Below are positions 25,061-38,397 of a stretch of 64,000 bases of DNA, piece after piece. Below the pieces are notes generated by a model, which was given only the letters and a program-made list of their open reading frames with translations, searched no databases and had not been told where the DNA came from. A program made the translations under genes and the position numbers. Origin of the DNA: Rhynochetos jubatus (Eukaryota; Chordata; Aves; Eurypygiformes; Rhynochetidae). The stretch covers positions 41,325,700-41,389,699 of the forward strand of contig CM050648.1 in assembly GCA_027574665.1 (NCBI GenBank), read 5' to 3'. Position 1 is the first letter of the stretch, and each line of letters begins with the position of its first letter.

Positions 25061-25249
25061 TCCTTCACTGACCTCTCCGCTTGCAGCTAGCAGTCCTTAA
25101 GTACTGATGTTTTGCAACAAAGACCAGTGCCTTTCATCTGTGGGCTTTCTTTTACGCTACAAGCTGAGTACCTCTCCCGTTGCATGCACACAGTACCTCT
25201 GTATCTATGTCTGTAATGCAGCATAAAGATTACTGGGGAAACCTATCAA

Positions 25250-25430
25250 ACCGGCAGGCAGCAACCTCGGCCGCCAATAAGCGCGAGGCACATGCAGAAT
25301 CCAGCACATGCTCGCTGGGGCTCGCAGACTGTCACCGCTGCTTAGCGGGCTGCTAATCTAATTATAGCCCTTCGCCGTAGCACCGGGCTGCTGAGGCACC
25401 GCACGCAAGGAATCGAGAGCCGAGCGCCTT
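25250..25430 (+). promoter_or_regulatory. Mini CpG island / possible promoter
   Basis: About 20 CpGs lie within about 180 bases in DNA that is otherwise almost CpG-free, with GC content near 60 percent. The patch contains a CCAAT box (25,274-25,278) beside GCGCG. A TATA-like CTAATTATAG lies about 80 bases downstream, near 25,357. That order would suit a plus-strand start site near 25,390, but no convincing first exon follows. It might equally be an orphan CpG-island enhancer or a lncRNA promoter reading either way. The orientation is only a guess from the CCAAT-to-TATA order. Confidence 0.35.
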
Positions 25431-25439
25431 ACACCTTCT

Positions 25440-28400
25440 AGCCAAAAGCATTGATATTTGGGACTGTTATTTGTCTGGGTGCATAAAGAATAAATTCCCG
25501 GCTGGGTTTTTTGTAGTTGTTGTACTGAATGATTCACCTATAAGGTGGTTTGTGTTCCTCGCTGAAGAAATGGGATATATTCAGGAGCGCTCTTTCAGAA
25601 GCTGACCACTTGTCATTTGCTAGGTCTATTAGGAGACAATAAAAGGCAGCAGTTTATTCCACCATCAGGAATTCCGGTTTTAAACATACACATTACCAGC
25701 GTCACATACACAGTGACGCTCAGATCGGTTTACATACAGTACTTCACAACCTACACTGCACACACGCTTTCTGCACACAGTAGCACTACAGAAATCAACA
25801 GGACCCCCTCTGTCCTTTACATTTACATGTGGGCAGATAATCAGATGACCCAAGGGCTTTCTATGTGCATTGGCACATAAAGCCCTAACTAAGCTTTCAT
25901 GAGGCTATGGTGGAAATGCCAAGGGAATTTTTGTCTTTATGCAAAACAACCGAATTTATTTGGAAAACACCATACAAATACTCCTTAACTAACTCAAGTA
26001 AGCCTTATATGCATCTTATAAATATGTAAGTTCACAAAACTCAGGAATGTTACGATCTAAGAGACCACTGTGTATCTGAAAGATGCTGACAGCTTCCACA
26101 ATAGCAGGTAAATAATCATGAAAAAAAGATACAGGCACCTCACCTGCAGTTTAGTCATCTTTGAGAGTACATTTCAATCTTCTCTCTGACAAGCACAAGT
26201 TGGAAAACAATCTTCTGAAGTTTCCTGTTCCCACATGGTTCATATAATCACCCTAAATTCTACACTGACCAAAAGGTTTTCAGATGTGACAGGATGGAAG
26301 TACACAGCCTGTTCCTCAAAAGTGCCAGCTGTCTCTAGTGACATACAGTACGTTTTTCATGATCAATAATTGCCAGAATATCATGCTACACATGTACAAA
26401 CTCTACAACACATTTTTAACACGTTCCACTAAGTTACACAATAAAACACATCTGTAAACATTACACTAACAAGACCCCTGAACCCTACTGCAACGAGTTC
26501 TTATGTGCCCACACCAGCATTTTCCCTAATTCTTTTATCACCAGCACCGTCTATTACCAGCCACAATCCAAGTGCATGATATTAAAAGCTGTTTATAAAC
26601 ATTTTTTATTTACCATACTTCAGTACAAAAATTATATTTCCTACTACATAAAATGTTTCTAATGGAAAAAGACTTCCACGTGGTAACAGCACAACACCGT
26701 ATTTATTGACAATATGTAAATAGCTGTGCCACAGCTTTCTTAATCTGCCAGTGAAAATTGCTCATAAAGAGTTGCTCTGTGCTAGAAGCAGACTTCACGT
26801 CTGTAAGAAAAATATTCTCAACGCTATATACAGTTAGAAATAAAAATGAAATGCAGGACTAGTGACAATTTGCTCCTTGATTCAACAGTTAACATTAAGC
26901 TTTGTGTTGCAATAAACGAAGGAGGCTGTTTTATTAAGTCTACCTTTTCAGATTACGTCATCTCAGCAGCTCATCAATTTTTATAAACTGTGCTTTAAAA
27001 TACTGTAGAATATTCCAAGTTTCTCAGCAGTAGTGCTTGAAGCCAGAAAACTACATATTTCATGAACAAAGGCAACAGGAGCAGTTATACAATGGTTAAA
27101 AACTTAATTTAAGAGTTCAAGAGCCGTGTGAAGAAGAGGTGCTCAATTATTTGATGATCAGATCCACAATGATTTTTCTAACAACATTTTGCTAAAGGTA
27201 GCAAAAGGACAAGACCAATAGTCTTGACCTTAGTCCTCTGATCGAGCTACTGGGAGTGCTCATATTTGGGATGCAAAGGACACACACAAAAATGAAAGTC
27301 AGAGAGACTTTAATAATTGTTTTAATCTAATCCACATTCACTCACCACCAAGGCACCCATGACAGGTGACAAAATGACCAAGAATCCTTAAACAGGAATT
27401 AAACAGGCTTCAGCTGCCCCAAAACTCAGTTCTGGCTCCCTCCCATGCACAGAGCTAAGCCTACGCACCCCCCATCTCTGGCAGCAGCTCCCCAGTTCCT
27501 CGCTGCTCCCTCCTGTGTGGGTCCAGCACCGCTCCCAGGTAGGCCCCTGCCTCCTCCCCACAGAGCTGCTGGCTCTGAGGGCAAGTACCACCTATGTCCC
27601 CAGCAAGGGCTGCCCCGGCAGCCGGCTCTCAACATACCACTGCAGCAGAATGTTTGTTCTAGGAGCTGCTTTCTCTTTTTAACATCATGATGGCAACTGT
27701 AGTTGGGGGAGCCATCGACAGCTGCAAAGCTGAATTTCAAGAAATACCTACTTGTTTCTGCAACACAATCAACATTCCCTAAACCTCAACAGGCCAGAAG
27801 AGGCCAAACATCTATCTTAATATTCATAATCACTTTTAACCATTGCAAGGATGTGCCAGGCAAGGAGGGCATGGGGAACAGCACCGCAGGGCAGGCATCT
27901 AAAGCCAGAGGTGGTTCGCAAGGGCCCATGTTTGGCAAAGGCAGGTGCTCAAAACTCCCACTGGGAACCATGCAGAGCTTCACCAGCCTGCCCAGCTACC
28001 CACAGAGACTGCACACAAGCGTCTGGACCATGCATCGGACCCGTGACAGGACATGGCCACATATAGGCATGCCAGCAAGGGAGGCCAAGAAAGGGTTCCT
28101 GAGGACACAGTCACAAGAGACTCCTCAGCTCCAGCAAGTCTCTGCTGGAAGTGAACAAAATTTGAAAGGTATGTGAGTTGGCCAATATTCGGCAGAATTT
28201 CATCGAAAGCAAAAGCCTGTCCCTGGCACAAGTTACCCGCCTGCGCTAAGCTTCGAGCTCCTGCTCCTCTGCATGGAAACAGAAGGTCTCTACAACGTTT
28301 TTAGCAATTAAAAGCAAGCTAGGTTTTCTACAGCCCCGTTCCTTGACAGAACAGTTTTGATCAAAATTTTCCAAAGCCATATGGTCTGAGGCAGATGCCC

Positions 28401-30075
28401 ATCACAGAGGGGAGGAGAGGGGAAAACCTATGGGGGGTATGATGAATTCATCATATGACACTGAAACCAGCATCTTACAGTAAAACCTGCCTAGCTAGCA
28501 CATTAATGAATTTTACACTTCATTTAGGCATATCTAAGTGAATTAACAGGCAGATGACTATTTTGGGAACAAGTAACTTTTTACTATGTTATGATAACTT
28601 GTGTAAGTACTTAGGTATCCAATGATTTCAGTACAAAAATATTAAAAAAATCTGATGGGTCTTGCAACTAAACAGGTTTCACTCTGGATACCACTTAACA
28701 GTTAGCTTAAAAATATACCAAATATTGCTTGGAAACTGCTTCCTCAGTTACTTAATTAGTTTTTGCAAAGTATAGTAAACATATGGAATGAAAATGAGTT
28801 GAGCAAAATAGTTGGTGAATCAACATGCTGCATTTCTAAATGCAATAGCGTGTGTATTTCCAAGCTGTAGCCTTGAGAGGTTGAACTGAACCAATTACTC
28901 TAATGAATATTTTACTTGGCTTGATGCATTCATTAGACTTTTAGAAGAAAGCTAAACCATCCCACGGTTATGTATACATATTGACAGCAGCCACAAAATC
29001 TCAAGATCCTTGGATGATACACAAATTAAGAGACAGGGGGACAAATTTCTCTTCCGCAAGTTTTTCTACATTTCAATTTTCTTTGCCAAAGAAATTCACC
29101 CAGCATTATTTTCTTTTTCTTTTAAAAACTGCCTTTGACTTCACAACAGTTATTTGTTGGACTCTTTCCTTTCCTAGCAAGTACTTGGTGGAGTTTGGGA
29201 AATCTACAAATGGGTGGCAAACTCATCACAAGACCCATCATTCATGGAGGAACGTAACACATGGGCCTGCTGTTTGACATGTAAACTTTGCTCAGGAAGT
29301 CATAAATGACAGGTTTCAAGGTCAGCACTCAGTGTTGAAAACCTTACGTTCATTTTATGGAGCACAGGGACATTTCTTGGACTGATCCCAATTTCAGTTG
29401 GTAAGACAGCAGTTACCTGTACATGTGTGCATATAGATGTGTGTGTACATGTCAATAATATCAATCATGTTTTGAAGCTCGTCAGCTAACTTGCAACTTC
29501 AGGGCTTTCTTTTCAAATATGCCAATTGTTTCCCTAAAAACTCCACACAGCACTCATCTGGATGCTTAATAACAGGCAGAGACATCTCTAATATTCAAGC
29601 TAGAGATTCTCTGCAGGATGGCACTAAAATTGATTCCTACAGAGTATATTTTATAGCATTCATATTCACTTTTTTTGCTCAGAATCATAAAAAAGCAAAC
29701 AAAAAAAATCCCACACCCCCACATTCCAAAGCCTCTGCTTCCAAACAGTCAAGTGAAAAAAGACACATTAGCAGACAGTAACAAAAATTTAAAAAAGAGT
29801 GCAATTAAAAAAAAAAAAGGTAAAATACAAACGATGAAAGATGCTATAAGTCCTAACAGGTGTCATGGTAGCAAAAGTCAAGTGTTCACAGGGACATGGG
29901 AGGTTAAAACTACATTGGAACAAGCCACAAAAGGGCTTCATAAGCAGAGACACTTTTTTTGGGTTTACTTGATGTGGTGGAAAATAGGGATCCTGAGAGC
30001 ATCACTTAAGCCAGAAAGCTGACAGACAAGTACAGATTTTCCTCAGTGAAAGAGCAGAAAAAAGAGCTTGCAATA
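25440..30075. other. Unique DNA, GC-richer at 27,420-28,250
   Basis: No gene is supported. The 27,420-28,250 portion is GC-richer and open in several frames on both strands, with no domain, no consistent splice frame and no coding-like codon bias. The rest is AT-rich, with a poly(A) stretch near 29,810. Confidence 0.55.
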
Positions 30076-30079
30076 TAAG

Positions 30080-30228
30080 AAGTATACTTCCAGTACCTCC
30101 ACATTATTAATCTTCACCACCACTGCTGGAACTTTCCTCTCCTTCTCTATTTAGTACCATTTTCACTATGACCACCTTACTGCAATGGGTGACACAGTCT
30201 GATGCTGAGTATATCTAACTTCTGAGGT
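30080..30228. repeat. Left copy of direct repeat flanking LTR
   Basis: This 149-base sequence begins AAGTATACTTCCAGTACCTC and ends TTCTGAGGT. It recurs as a diverged 124-base copy at 30,528-30,651. The copies share long identical blocks but differ by substitutions and several small indels, including extra bases in the left copy. They sit immediately on both sides of the LTR. They are far too long to be a retroviral target-site duplication, which is normally 4-6 bases. Confidence 0.85.
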
Positions 30229-30526
30229 TTAACCCCAGCCAGCAACAAAACATCACACACTTGCCTGTTCACTCGCCACCCCTGCAGCCACTGGGATGGG
30301 GGAGAGAATGAGAAGAGTAAAAGACACCCTCATGGGTTAAAAACAGTTTAATAATTGAAATAAAAGGAAGTAGTAATAACCACTAAAAATATTATTAATA
30401 TACAAAAGTAGTGATGCAATTGCACACCACCCACCAACCGATGCCCAGCCAGTTTTCCCCTAGCTGATACACAGCACTGTATCTGCTACTAGGAGGAAAA
30501 TTAACTCTATCCCAGCCAAAACCAAG
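30226..30526 (-). mobile_element. Solo LTR of avian endogenous retrovirus
   Basis: Read on the minus strand this begins TTGGTTTTGGCTGGGATAGA. It passes through a TATTTCAATTATTAAACTG segment and TCTCTCCCCCATCCCA, and ends TTGCTGGCTGGGGTTAAACC. This is the recognisable pattern of a very common bird LTR family, usually grouped with ERVL-type elements. The expected TG…CA termini are decayed, and no internal gag, pol or env sequence is present on either side. It is therefore a degraded solo LTR with no coding capacity. A Pol II promoter and poly(A) site once lay here, but whether either still works is unknown. The family name cannot be fixed without a repeat library. Confidence 0.8.
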
Positions 30527-30527
30527 T

Positions 30528-30651
30528 AAGTATACTTCCAGTACCTCCACATTATCAATCTTCATCCACTGCTGGCACATGCTCTTCAGTACCATTTTCT
30601 CAATGACCTCACTGCAATGGATGACCCTGTCTGATGATGAGCGTCTGAGGT
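30528..30651. repeat. Right copy of direct repeat flanking LTR
   Basis: This is the second copy of the sequence at 30,080-30,228, starting at the same AAGTATACTTCC motif and ending GTCTGAGGT. On the minus strand it is open in one frame for about 40 codons, continuing into the LTR. The left copy has lost that frame, so coding significance is doubtful. The matching boundaries mean that LTR plus one repeat copy forms a unit that could be lost by recombination. Confidence 0.85.
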
Positions 30652-30654
30652 ACC

Positions 30655-33600
30655 TATAGGTTGGCCCAGGAAAACTTTAAATGCAAGCCTTCCATTAGAG
30701 GACAGGTGTCATTTTTCAAAATGCTACACTGGAAAGAGTGCAAAAGCTGAAGGGTGAAGTGTAGTGTTCTTCCCTTTGAGGAAAAACTCTGACAGACTTG
30801 CTCACTTTTGTAATTAAGAATGTTATTTCCAATTCTGAGTATAAAGCGCAGCTCTGTGGCTTTCTTTGATCTTGTGTGATGACAATGAAGACCCATCAAG
30901 CTCTCCAAAGCCCATTGGTTTTTTTATTCTTCAAAGACTTTTTTCTGCTCTCTTACATCTCTCTGTGTGAGAAGGTGTTTATGTTGAGCTGCAAGATGTA
31001 ACTAGAAAGTCAGCCAAGGTGCCACTGTTGGAACATGAAGTGGTTCCTCGCAGATGCTAATGCATACAGACACTTGCTCAAAACCTGCCCCACTGCCAGC
31101 CAGCTCACTGGGAGCTCAGACACAGCAAATCTTTGAGACTTCAAGTCTCCAGTCCACACCCATAATTCAGAGTTTGAGAGCAACTCTCAGATCTTATTAC
31201 TTTACACAAGAGCTGAAGATACTCAGCACAATGAATCCCAGAAGAAAACTCGCATTGAATGAAATGGCTTTGATTATCATTTCAAGGCTAACAGGTTTGG
31301 AGACAGCCTACTAAAAGTCAGGCCTTTTTAGCCAAATGTAAAATAAATTTAGATTTTAATCTTAGGAAGATTGTTAAATTAATGACTAGAAATTGTGTCC
31401 ATATAAAACCAGCAACTATGACTCTCTACACCAGAACCCAGTCTCATGGCCTTCTTACAAGAAACCAGAAGCATTTTTCTGTCATAGATGAAAAGCCTCT
31501 CCAGGAAGAAAGGCTTAATTATGTAATACAGCAAGCCAAAAAGCCCTTTTATGAAAGTCTTCAGGACTCTCATTCCATATAATGTTCCTGAGGAGCACAC
31601 TTGCATCTTGGGCAGCTTGTAGACCTAGTAGTTAATGTTCACAGGGCTGACAAGATCCCAGACCCTGCTCCCAGGACTGCCTCTGGCTTTTAGCCAATTC
31701 TCCCATGCAAAATGGGCACACAAGTCACCTAACTAGGGTTATGAAAAATCAGTATAAACAGGGACAGATGAGTGCCCACCCCTCAGGCCTAGAGGCTCCA
31801 ACTCCTTGTTTTCCACCCTTTTCTAACCATTTCAGCAGACACTACCCTCCCTGACAGTGCTCCAAATAAGATGAGGGTGAGAGTGGTGATGCTACCAAAA
31901 CTAGCACAGGAGCTAGGGAGTGTTGTGAAGATGGGAAACATGCACCAGGGGAACTCTGTCACATCCTGGGGACAAATTACTTACTGGTCTGCCTTCTCAA
32001 TCCTTTCTTGGGCAAAACAGCAGGTATTTTCTTCACCTTCCCTTCCTAGGCCTGGGGGCAAAACGTGTTGCCCAATTTCTCCATAGCAAATGCCTGCATC
32101 GCAAAGTAGCCTCACGTAAGTCATCACCTGTAATACTGCTGCTGTCAATAACCAGAACTTTTTCAGGTGGCCATCCTCCTGAAGTGCTGGCTGCTCAGAG
32201 GATCAATCCCAAATCAGATGGAGACTTTTATCCCTGCTGCAAGTCCTCAGGGCTTCCAGAATAGGTTTCTAAAAGCACAGGCATCAGGATCTTCAGTCTT
32301 ACATAAACCAAAATGCAGTCACGTAACAACTTGTATTTCACCGGCCCTGTAATTAATCACTGCTGACGCACACATCATTTTAGTAGGCACTGGTTATTTT
32401 GGCAAGAATTTCTATCAACATAAGATTAGGAATAAAGCAGGCTAATGGTTATAGGTCTGAACCTAGTCTTCACTGTGAGCTGAAATACATTTTGTGAGCA
32501 CAAATAGTAAGCATGCCTCATCTTTTCCCATGCTATACCTGTGAAGGACAGCACATTTCTGAGATGACTGGCTTCCCACTACCTCCAGTGGGTGGTGTTT
32601 CAGCAGTGAGTCCTAAAGTCTCAAACATGTCAGAGGTGGAAAGGGAAATTGGTAATCCCGTAACAGCATAACATTAATAGCATAACAATAATCCTTTTTT
32701 GTCCCTATAGAGGTTAGGTACAAACATGGGAAAATAAGGTCAAAAGGTGAGCGCTGAAAATTAAGTGAAGCCAGAATTGGAGCTTTCGGTCTGTTTGAAA
32801 CGTGTATCTCCTGCATACTCTACCATAATGCAGTCTTTAGTGATGTGAACAAGAAAGCCTCTTCTTGCTCCCCAAACTTCCGCCTTAAGGATCTGAAGAA
32901 GCAGCTGCTCCAAAGCTAATCCGCAAATAAAACAGACACTGATATTTTCAAAGCAAATTCCAGCAGTCTGTAGTCAAAACATAAGCAGCAGAACCACAGT
33001 AAAAGGGCTGATAGAAGGGAAACGAGCAAGTTTCAAAGCTGCATGTCTAACACTGACTTCACTGTACATATTATTTCTACTTTATACCAGAAAATGCGTA
33101 ACTATGAAAAACACTGCATAACTTTAAAAAAAATCATATTTTCTATATTCAGTTGGACTGCCACATGCAATCCCACCATATCCCACCCACTAGCTTAAAT
33201 ATTCATATTTGAAAGGACCAAGGGGGAACAACTTAAATAACCCTGCACTTAGTACTGAGGTTTCACACTGACCAGTTCAGCACATAAAGCTACAGCTAGA
33301 CTGCAAAATCTAACCATTTATCTCACTTCAAGTACTCGAGCTATTCTGGGTACTTAAAACAGTCCCATTTATATAATTCTGTATCTGTTTCATTAAAAAC
33401 AAATTTAAATAGCTTTGAAATATTGATGTTGAGAAGAATTTCAAAAGCTCATTTTCTCTTTGGGTACTTGGAATATAATCATCTCTTGTGGTAAATTAGT
33501 ATACTATGTCAGGAACAAGTCTGAGTCCGAGTTAATGTTTGGCAAAACTTATAGATACCTTCCTCAAGTAAATAAAAATAGAAGAGGAAAAAGTAACATG

Positions 33601-36600
33601 CCAAACTAACGAGGGATAATCAACATCGACTGGAGATCTAAAAAAACCAAAAAGCCTAAAATCTGTAGAAGCTGATGGTGGTGAAAGACGTGCAGGCAGA
33701 CTGCACTTGAGAAGTTCGCTGTGTCAAAAAAAAGCTCCAAAGAATAAAAATCAAAAGGAAAATGTAAATATGTGCCCAGAAGAAAGGGACAACAAAATCC
33801 ACACCCAGATATTAATAGGCAGCGAGGTCCAGAAAACAAAGCATGCCTTCTAGGTGGTAGTACATCTTCTTTCGCCTCATCTTTCAAAGCCTGCTGGAGG
33901 CAGATCTACAAAACCTGTGAGGAAGAAAATGACATTGTTGTCATATACATTAATTATTTGCCTCTCACTACTACAAATGTCAAGGGAGGTTACCTGTAAC
34001 TACTTTAAAAACAAATTTATGCAGACAAGATCCTTCCCACAACACAAGCAGCAGCTCATACTTGCCAACTATACTTCTTGCAGTATGGACAGAACTTTTT
34101 TTTCTGATAAATAGCTTTAATTTACAGTGTCCAAGGCAGCCAGATGGAAAAACGGTATTGATTTCTTGTCTGACCCCCTGCAATTCAGCACTTGGATCTA
34201 GCAAGCGAAAAAGGCAGACACCCCAACCCGTGGCTAAATACTGGAGTCTGCAGCACACAGCATTTACTCAATGAAAGAATAAGGTAGTTAAGGCCAGAGT
34301 CACGCCTTGGCAAAGACCAACCACCAAAATGAAGGCATTGCTGGAGCTGGTTGCTGTCACGAACACCACTAGCTAGGCAGACCCCACAGCAAGTAGCAGA
34401 AAGAAGACACCTCCTCTTAAAAAAAAAGATGTCACCTTCAGCTGAAAAGTGTAACCTGTTGGTAGGTGGGATTAAAGTATTTTGTTCCTGTAGGTCCTGT
34501 GAAAGAAGAGAGGACTTATCCTCTACATGCCCTGACCATCAGAAGAAAGAGCCTGCAAAGAGCGTGTATTCATGAGAGCACTTGGGAACACTTCCCACAT
34601 TTTGTTTTTATAAACATTAATAAGACTCACTGTAGCTTACAAATGAGAAAATGAAGATAGAAACAAGGATAAGAAGATAGAACAAAGCTAAATATAGGTA
34701 TAGTTACCTGATGCTTTAGATAACTCATGAGTCATTTGAGCATTTGCACTAGAATTAAAGCATTCAAAAATTAAAGGCTGCTGGTGTGCAATCTATAAAA
34801 GGATGGAAGACTACATTACATGCATCCAGGCTACATCCCATAGACTTTTTTCCCCCCACCTCCTCCCCAAGATTACTTGTATTTCTTGCTACAAGATGAA
34901 TCTATTTTGTTCTTTATACAAAGTTGTTTAACACAAGGAGTACCATTACCTTGAAGAAACTCAAAATATTAAGCTAACAAGATATGATGCTATCCATAAA
35001 CACCTTCTTCTGCTTTCCTTAACACTGAAATTTAAAACATTGACTGTGCCTACAGTAAGTGAGTGCAGTAACTTGGCTTAATCATACACAATCATTTACA
35101 AAAAATGTGATCTAATACTTGTAATTTAAAATTATCTTGCAATCTGACTTACAAAATAAAGAAAACAAAGATATCATTCAGGTGAGTCAACCTTTTCATT
35201 ACAGACTGCTTTTCCCAGAGAAAACTGAAGTGAATGAGCATTGCTAAACAACGTGTTCTTGTAGAAATAAGTTATCAAGATGTAAGCAAAAACAGTCACA
35301 AAGTAATTGTGGTGTATATAGGTTTATTCATTTCTTCAAACCTGTTCTTATCAGTAGAACACAGAAAGAGAAGACAGATGAAAAATAGAAAGCTCTACAG
35401 AAGACAAAACCCTACTGGAATAATCCACAGGTAACAGAAAACTTAATTTAGAATTGATGCAAATATATCAAGCTTGGACATCAGAATGATTGCATTTTAA
35501 TGCCAAGCAATTTTGGATAGAGATAACGTAAATCACACTGAAATAACCAACTAAATTCAGCTGAGGTCATGTATCTCAGCCTTGCTGTGTTCAAGCAGTC
35601 CACCAGAGTGCTTCTGATCAAACACTGTTTACAAATGAGAAAATACTTCACTCCCCTGAAAGTTTACAACACCTAACCTAATATAAATTACAAATCATGG
35701 CTGCATCAGACAGCAGCAATAAGGGACAGTGAATTATTTTTTCTTTTCTTTTTTTAAAACAATATTAAACAGATCTATGCATAAACATGTCTCTTATTAG
35801 AAAATACCTTACAGATCAGAAAACTATTTCGAAGACGCTGGCACATACAAATGAAGGAAGGCTGATTTAAGTTTCAGATTGTGCATTTATCTAGCATAAG
35901 TATTTATGCTTATTAAGTCTATTAAGAACCCTATTATTAAGAAGCTTGTTAATCGCTGGGAGTAACAAGCTCTTCTCATGCCATGATGCTGTAGTAGGAG
36001 GATTCAGGGACAATGCTGAAAAAAATAAAATCAGCTACAAAGGAGTTCCCTAAAAAATTATTTTCTATTTTTTAGACTTCAATAAATCAGGCAGTCTAGT
36101 ACTATTTCCTCAGAAAAAAAGAAATAGGGATTCTTTTCATTCAACACACACACTAAGAAGCAGGCCTGAGTGGAAACATTTAATTTTATTGCACCTCAGG
36201 TACGTCAGGATGACCTACTATGACAAACCCCACGACATCAGGTACCCCTATGGAAGGATAAGGGCTATCTTAAAGAGCTACACTTGGTGGAATGATGCAG
36301 CTTCTAGTAAGCTGGGAGACAGCCCAAGAACTGGCAACCACAGGGGTAAAATTTCAGGAGGACTGAAGTCCTCCACTGGAAGTCCACTTAAGGCTCACCA
36401 CATTTAACGTAAAGAGAGCTGCTTCCCTTCACAAAGAGCTCTTTTCAGAGCAGAAAACTCACAGCCTCTGCCTTCTGAACAGCCCAATGCTCCACATTGC
36501 GACTGGTTAGTGCTAACCAGGGTTAAGTGAAGAATCCACAGTAGGCATTTAATGCTTGAGATTAGCAGTCAATTGATTAATGAGACCTACTAGCCCCATT

Positions 36601-37750
36601 TCATATGTCAAATCCCTTATACAGCCATAACTGGTAGATGTAACAGGAGGGTTACGCTACCTAATATGCCTTAATTCTGTAAACTTTCTCACTCAGACAG
36701 GGCATGAAAAGAACTTTGTTAAACAAAAATTAGATGCACCACAGGAGTTAAATTCCTTTACAATAGAAAGAAGAGTCAGTGTATCAGAACAGACAAAATC
36801 TCTGTCCCATATTACATGTTTCTGGAATAGCCTTCTTCACAAATTTGAGTTAGTCTTCCTTTTAAAAATTTTATAAGGTCCAGAATTTGGTTGGTGGTGG
36901 GATTTATGGCTCCTTCAGGGAAGTACTGATATTACATACCTTGTATTTTGACAGCGCGCTTCTGGCAATTAATGTAGCAGAAAATTTCATCATCTCTGAA
37001 AATGTACACAACTAAAGAAACAGCAGGAACACCTAGCTTGTTTAATTACTAGGGGGTGGGAGTGGAAGAGATGTGCATCTCCTAGGAGAATAAACTTTAC
37101 AATTGTCACAGTTGAAAGAAAAGCTTTTGAAAAAACATAAGCTTGTAACTCATTCTGACTCATTTCTGCATATCAACATCGACTAGTTGCCAGGAGTTTA
37201 TCACACTTGGTTGCTGCGGGTGTTTTTTTGGTGTGTTGAGGCTTTTTTTGGGTTTGTTTAAAAAAAAAAAAAAAAGAAAAAGGAGTTTAACTATAACAAA
37301 CAAATCTCAAGAAAAAGCAGAGGCAGTCCACACACTTCTGCCCCTCAGGCCATCTCCTCTAGAGAAACTGACTGCAGGAATTCAGGTCAAAATGAGATGA
37401 TGCAAGAGCCACAAGTCTCCTTTACATATCTGCATGGCTTCCAGCTGTGAGTGCCCGGAGCCACCCGGTAGACAAGGGACAGCTCCAGACAGGGACCAGA
37501 AGGGTCACAGCCATGAGTACTTCACTGGGCATTGTGTGAATGCAGCTCTCTTCTCCAGCGGGCAGCCATGCAAAGCATTGACTTCAATCCCTGGACACTC
37601 ATATATGTGGTTTCACTCAAAAAACTCAGTTTCCCACCCCCTTCACATCCGCATCTTCTTCACCACCTCAATTTGGAAAGACCAGTGAAGGGTGGGTCTG
37701 AAATAGTCAGAGAAGTCTAAAATGAGCAGACAGCAATCAAAAAAATGGAA
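30655..37750. other. Unique non-coding DNA
   Basis: About 7 kb of AT-rich DNA with no recognised transposon, RNA gene or splice-supported coding block. Several 60-90-codon open frames occur, mostly overlapping on both strands and without protein-like composition. A T-rich simple tract followed by poly(A) lies at 37,219-37,275. Confidence 0.6.
37219..37275. repeat. T/G-rich tract followed by poly(A)
   Basis: Runs of seven T residues separated by GG-containing spacers are directly followed by about 16 A residues. This T-then-A arrangement is hairpin-prone simple sequence. Confidence 0.85.
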
Positions 37751-37755
37751 GGAAA

Positions 37756-38397
37756 GTGCTCCAGCCTTGGAAAGAATACTCATCTTACAGGATCTTGTCT
37801 CTTCTCTCTGCTTCTTGCAACTTCCCATTTCTTTGCATGCTGGTCCACCCACTGTCAGGAAGGACCACCAATTTTGGCTCAGTCTTTATCTGTCAGAAAT
37901 GCCTTGCTAGACTCATCTCACCACTTCTCTCACAATCCCTTCACAGACCTGTATCCCTCCTCTTTTCTGGCCTTTCTACAACACTAATCACCTTGCAGAG
38001 AGACAGCCTGGAGAACCTCATCTCCTTCAACTACTTTACTTCCACACGCTGCCCAAGCCTGGCCCTCACTCTCAGTTTTGCCTCTCCACCAGTGTCTCTG
38101 CATGCTCTCTCCCAAGCAAGCTTTGGTGTCCTGCCTTCCCATGACACCACTCACCCTTACAGGGATCCACTTCCTTCCATCCTGTCCCATTCCTATTCCT
38201 TCTTCCCCCAGACTTCCCCATGTCCTGAAGCACCAACTGACCCACTTGCCCCAACCCTCTCACCAACTCAAGTTCCTTCACTAAGCACCTTCCAAACACA
38301 GCTCAGCAGTTCTGCTAATCAACACAGCAGCTTCGGTCTCGCCACCAGCCACTATCACACCTTTCCCTCTTCCAGGGAAATCTTTTTCCTCTGCTGA
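37756..38397 (+). other. Pyrimidine-rich 213-codon open frame, doubtful coding
   Basis: This is the longest uninterrupted frame in the window. The plus strand is strongly C/T-rich from about 37,790 to 38,400, which by itself suppresses stop codons and yields Ser/Leu/Pro/Thr-rich peptide such as SFFPQTSPCPEAPTDPLAPT. Much of the surrounding frame is also open. No domain, signal peptide or repeat is recognised, and no good splice sites or promoter flank it. It could be an old repeat, a lncRNA exon or simply skewed composition. I do not consider it a gene. Confidence 0.15.

Noticed and set aside
27426-28231. Several 80-157-codon frames on both strands
   Set aside because: GC-rich composition removes stops. 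There is no domain, no conserved-looking motif and no matching splice phases.
30226-30526. Possible intact endogenous retrovirus around the LTR
   Set aside because: Only LTR sequence is present. No gag, pol or env coding and no second LTR occur within the window.
33980-34258. Minus-strand 92-codon open frame
   Set aside because: No donor/acceptor pair fits, and most of the sequence beyond a short middle section looks random.
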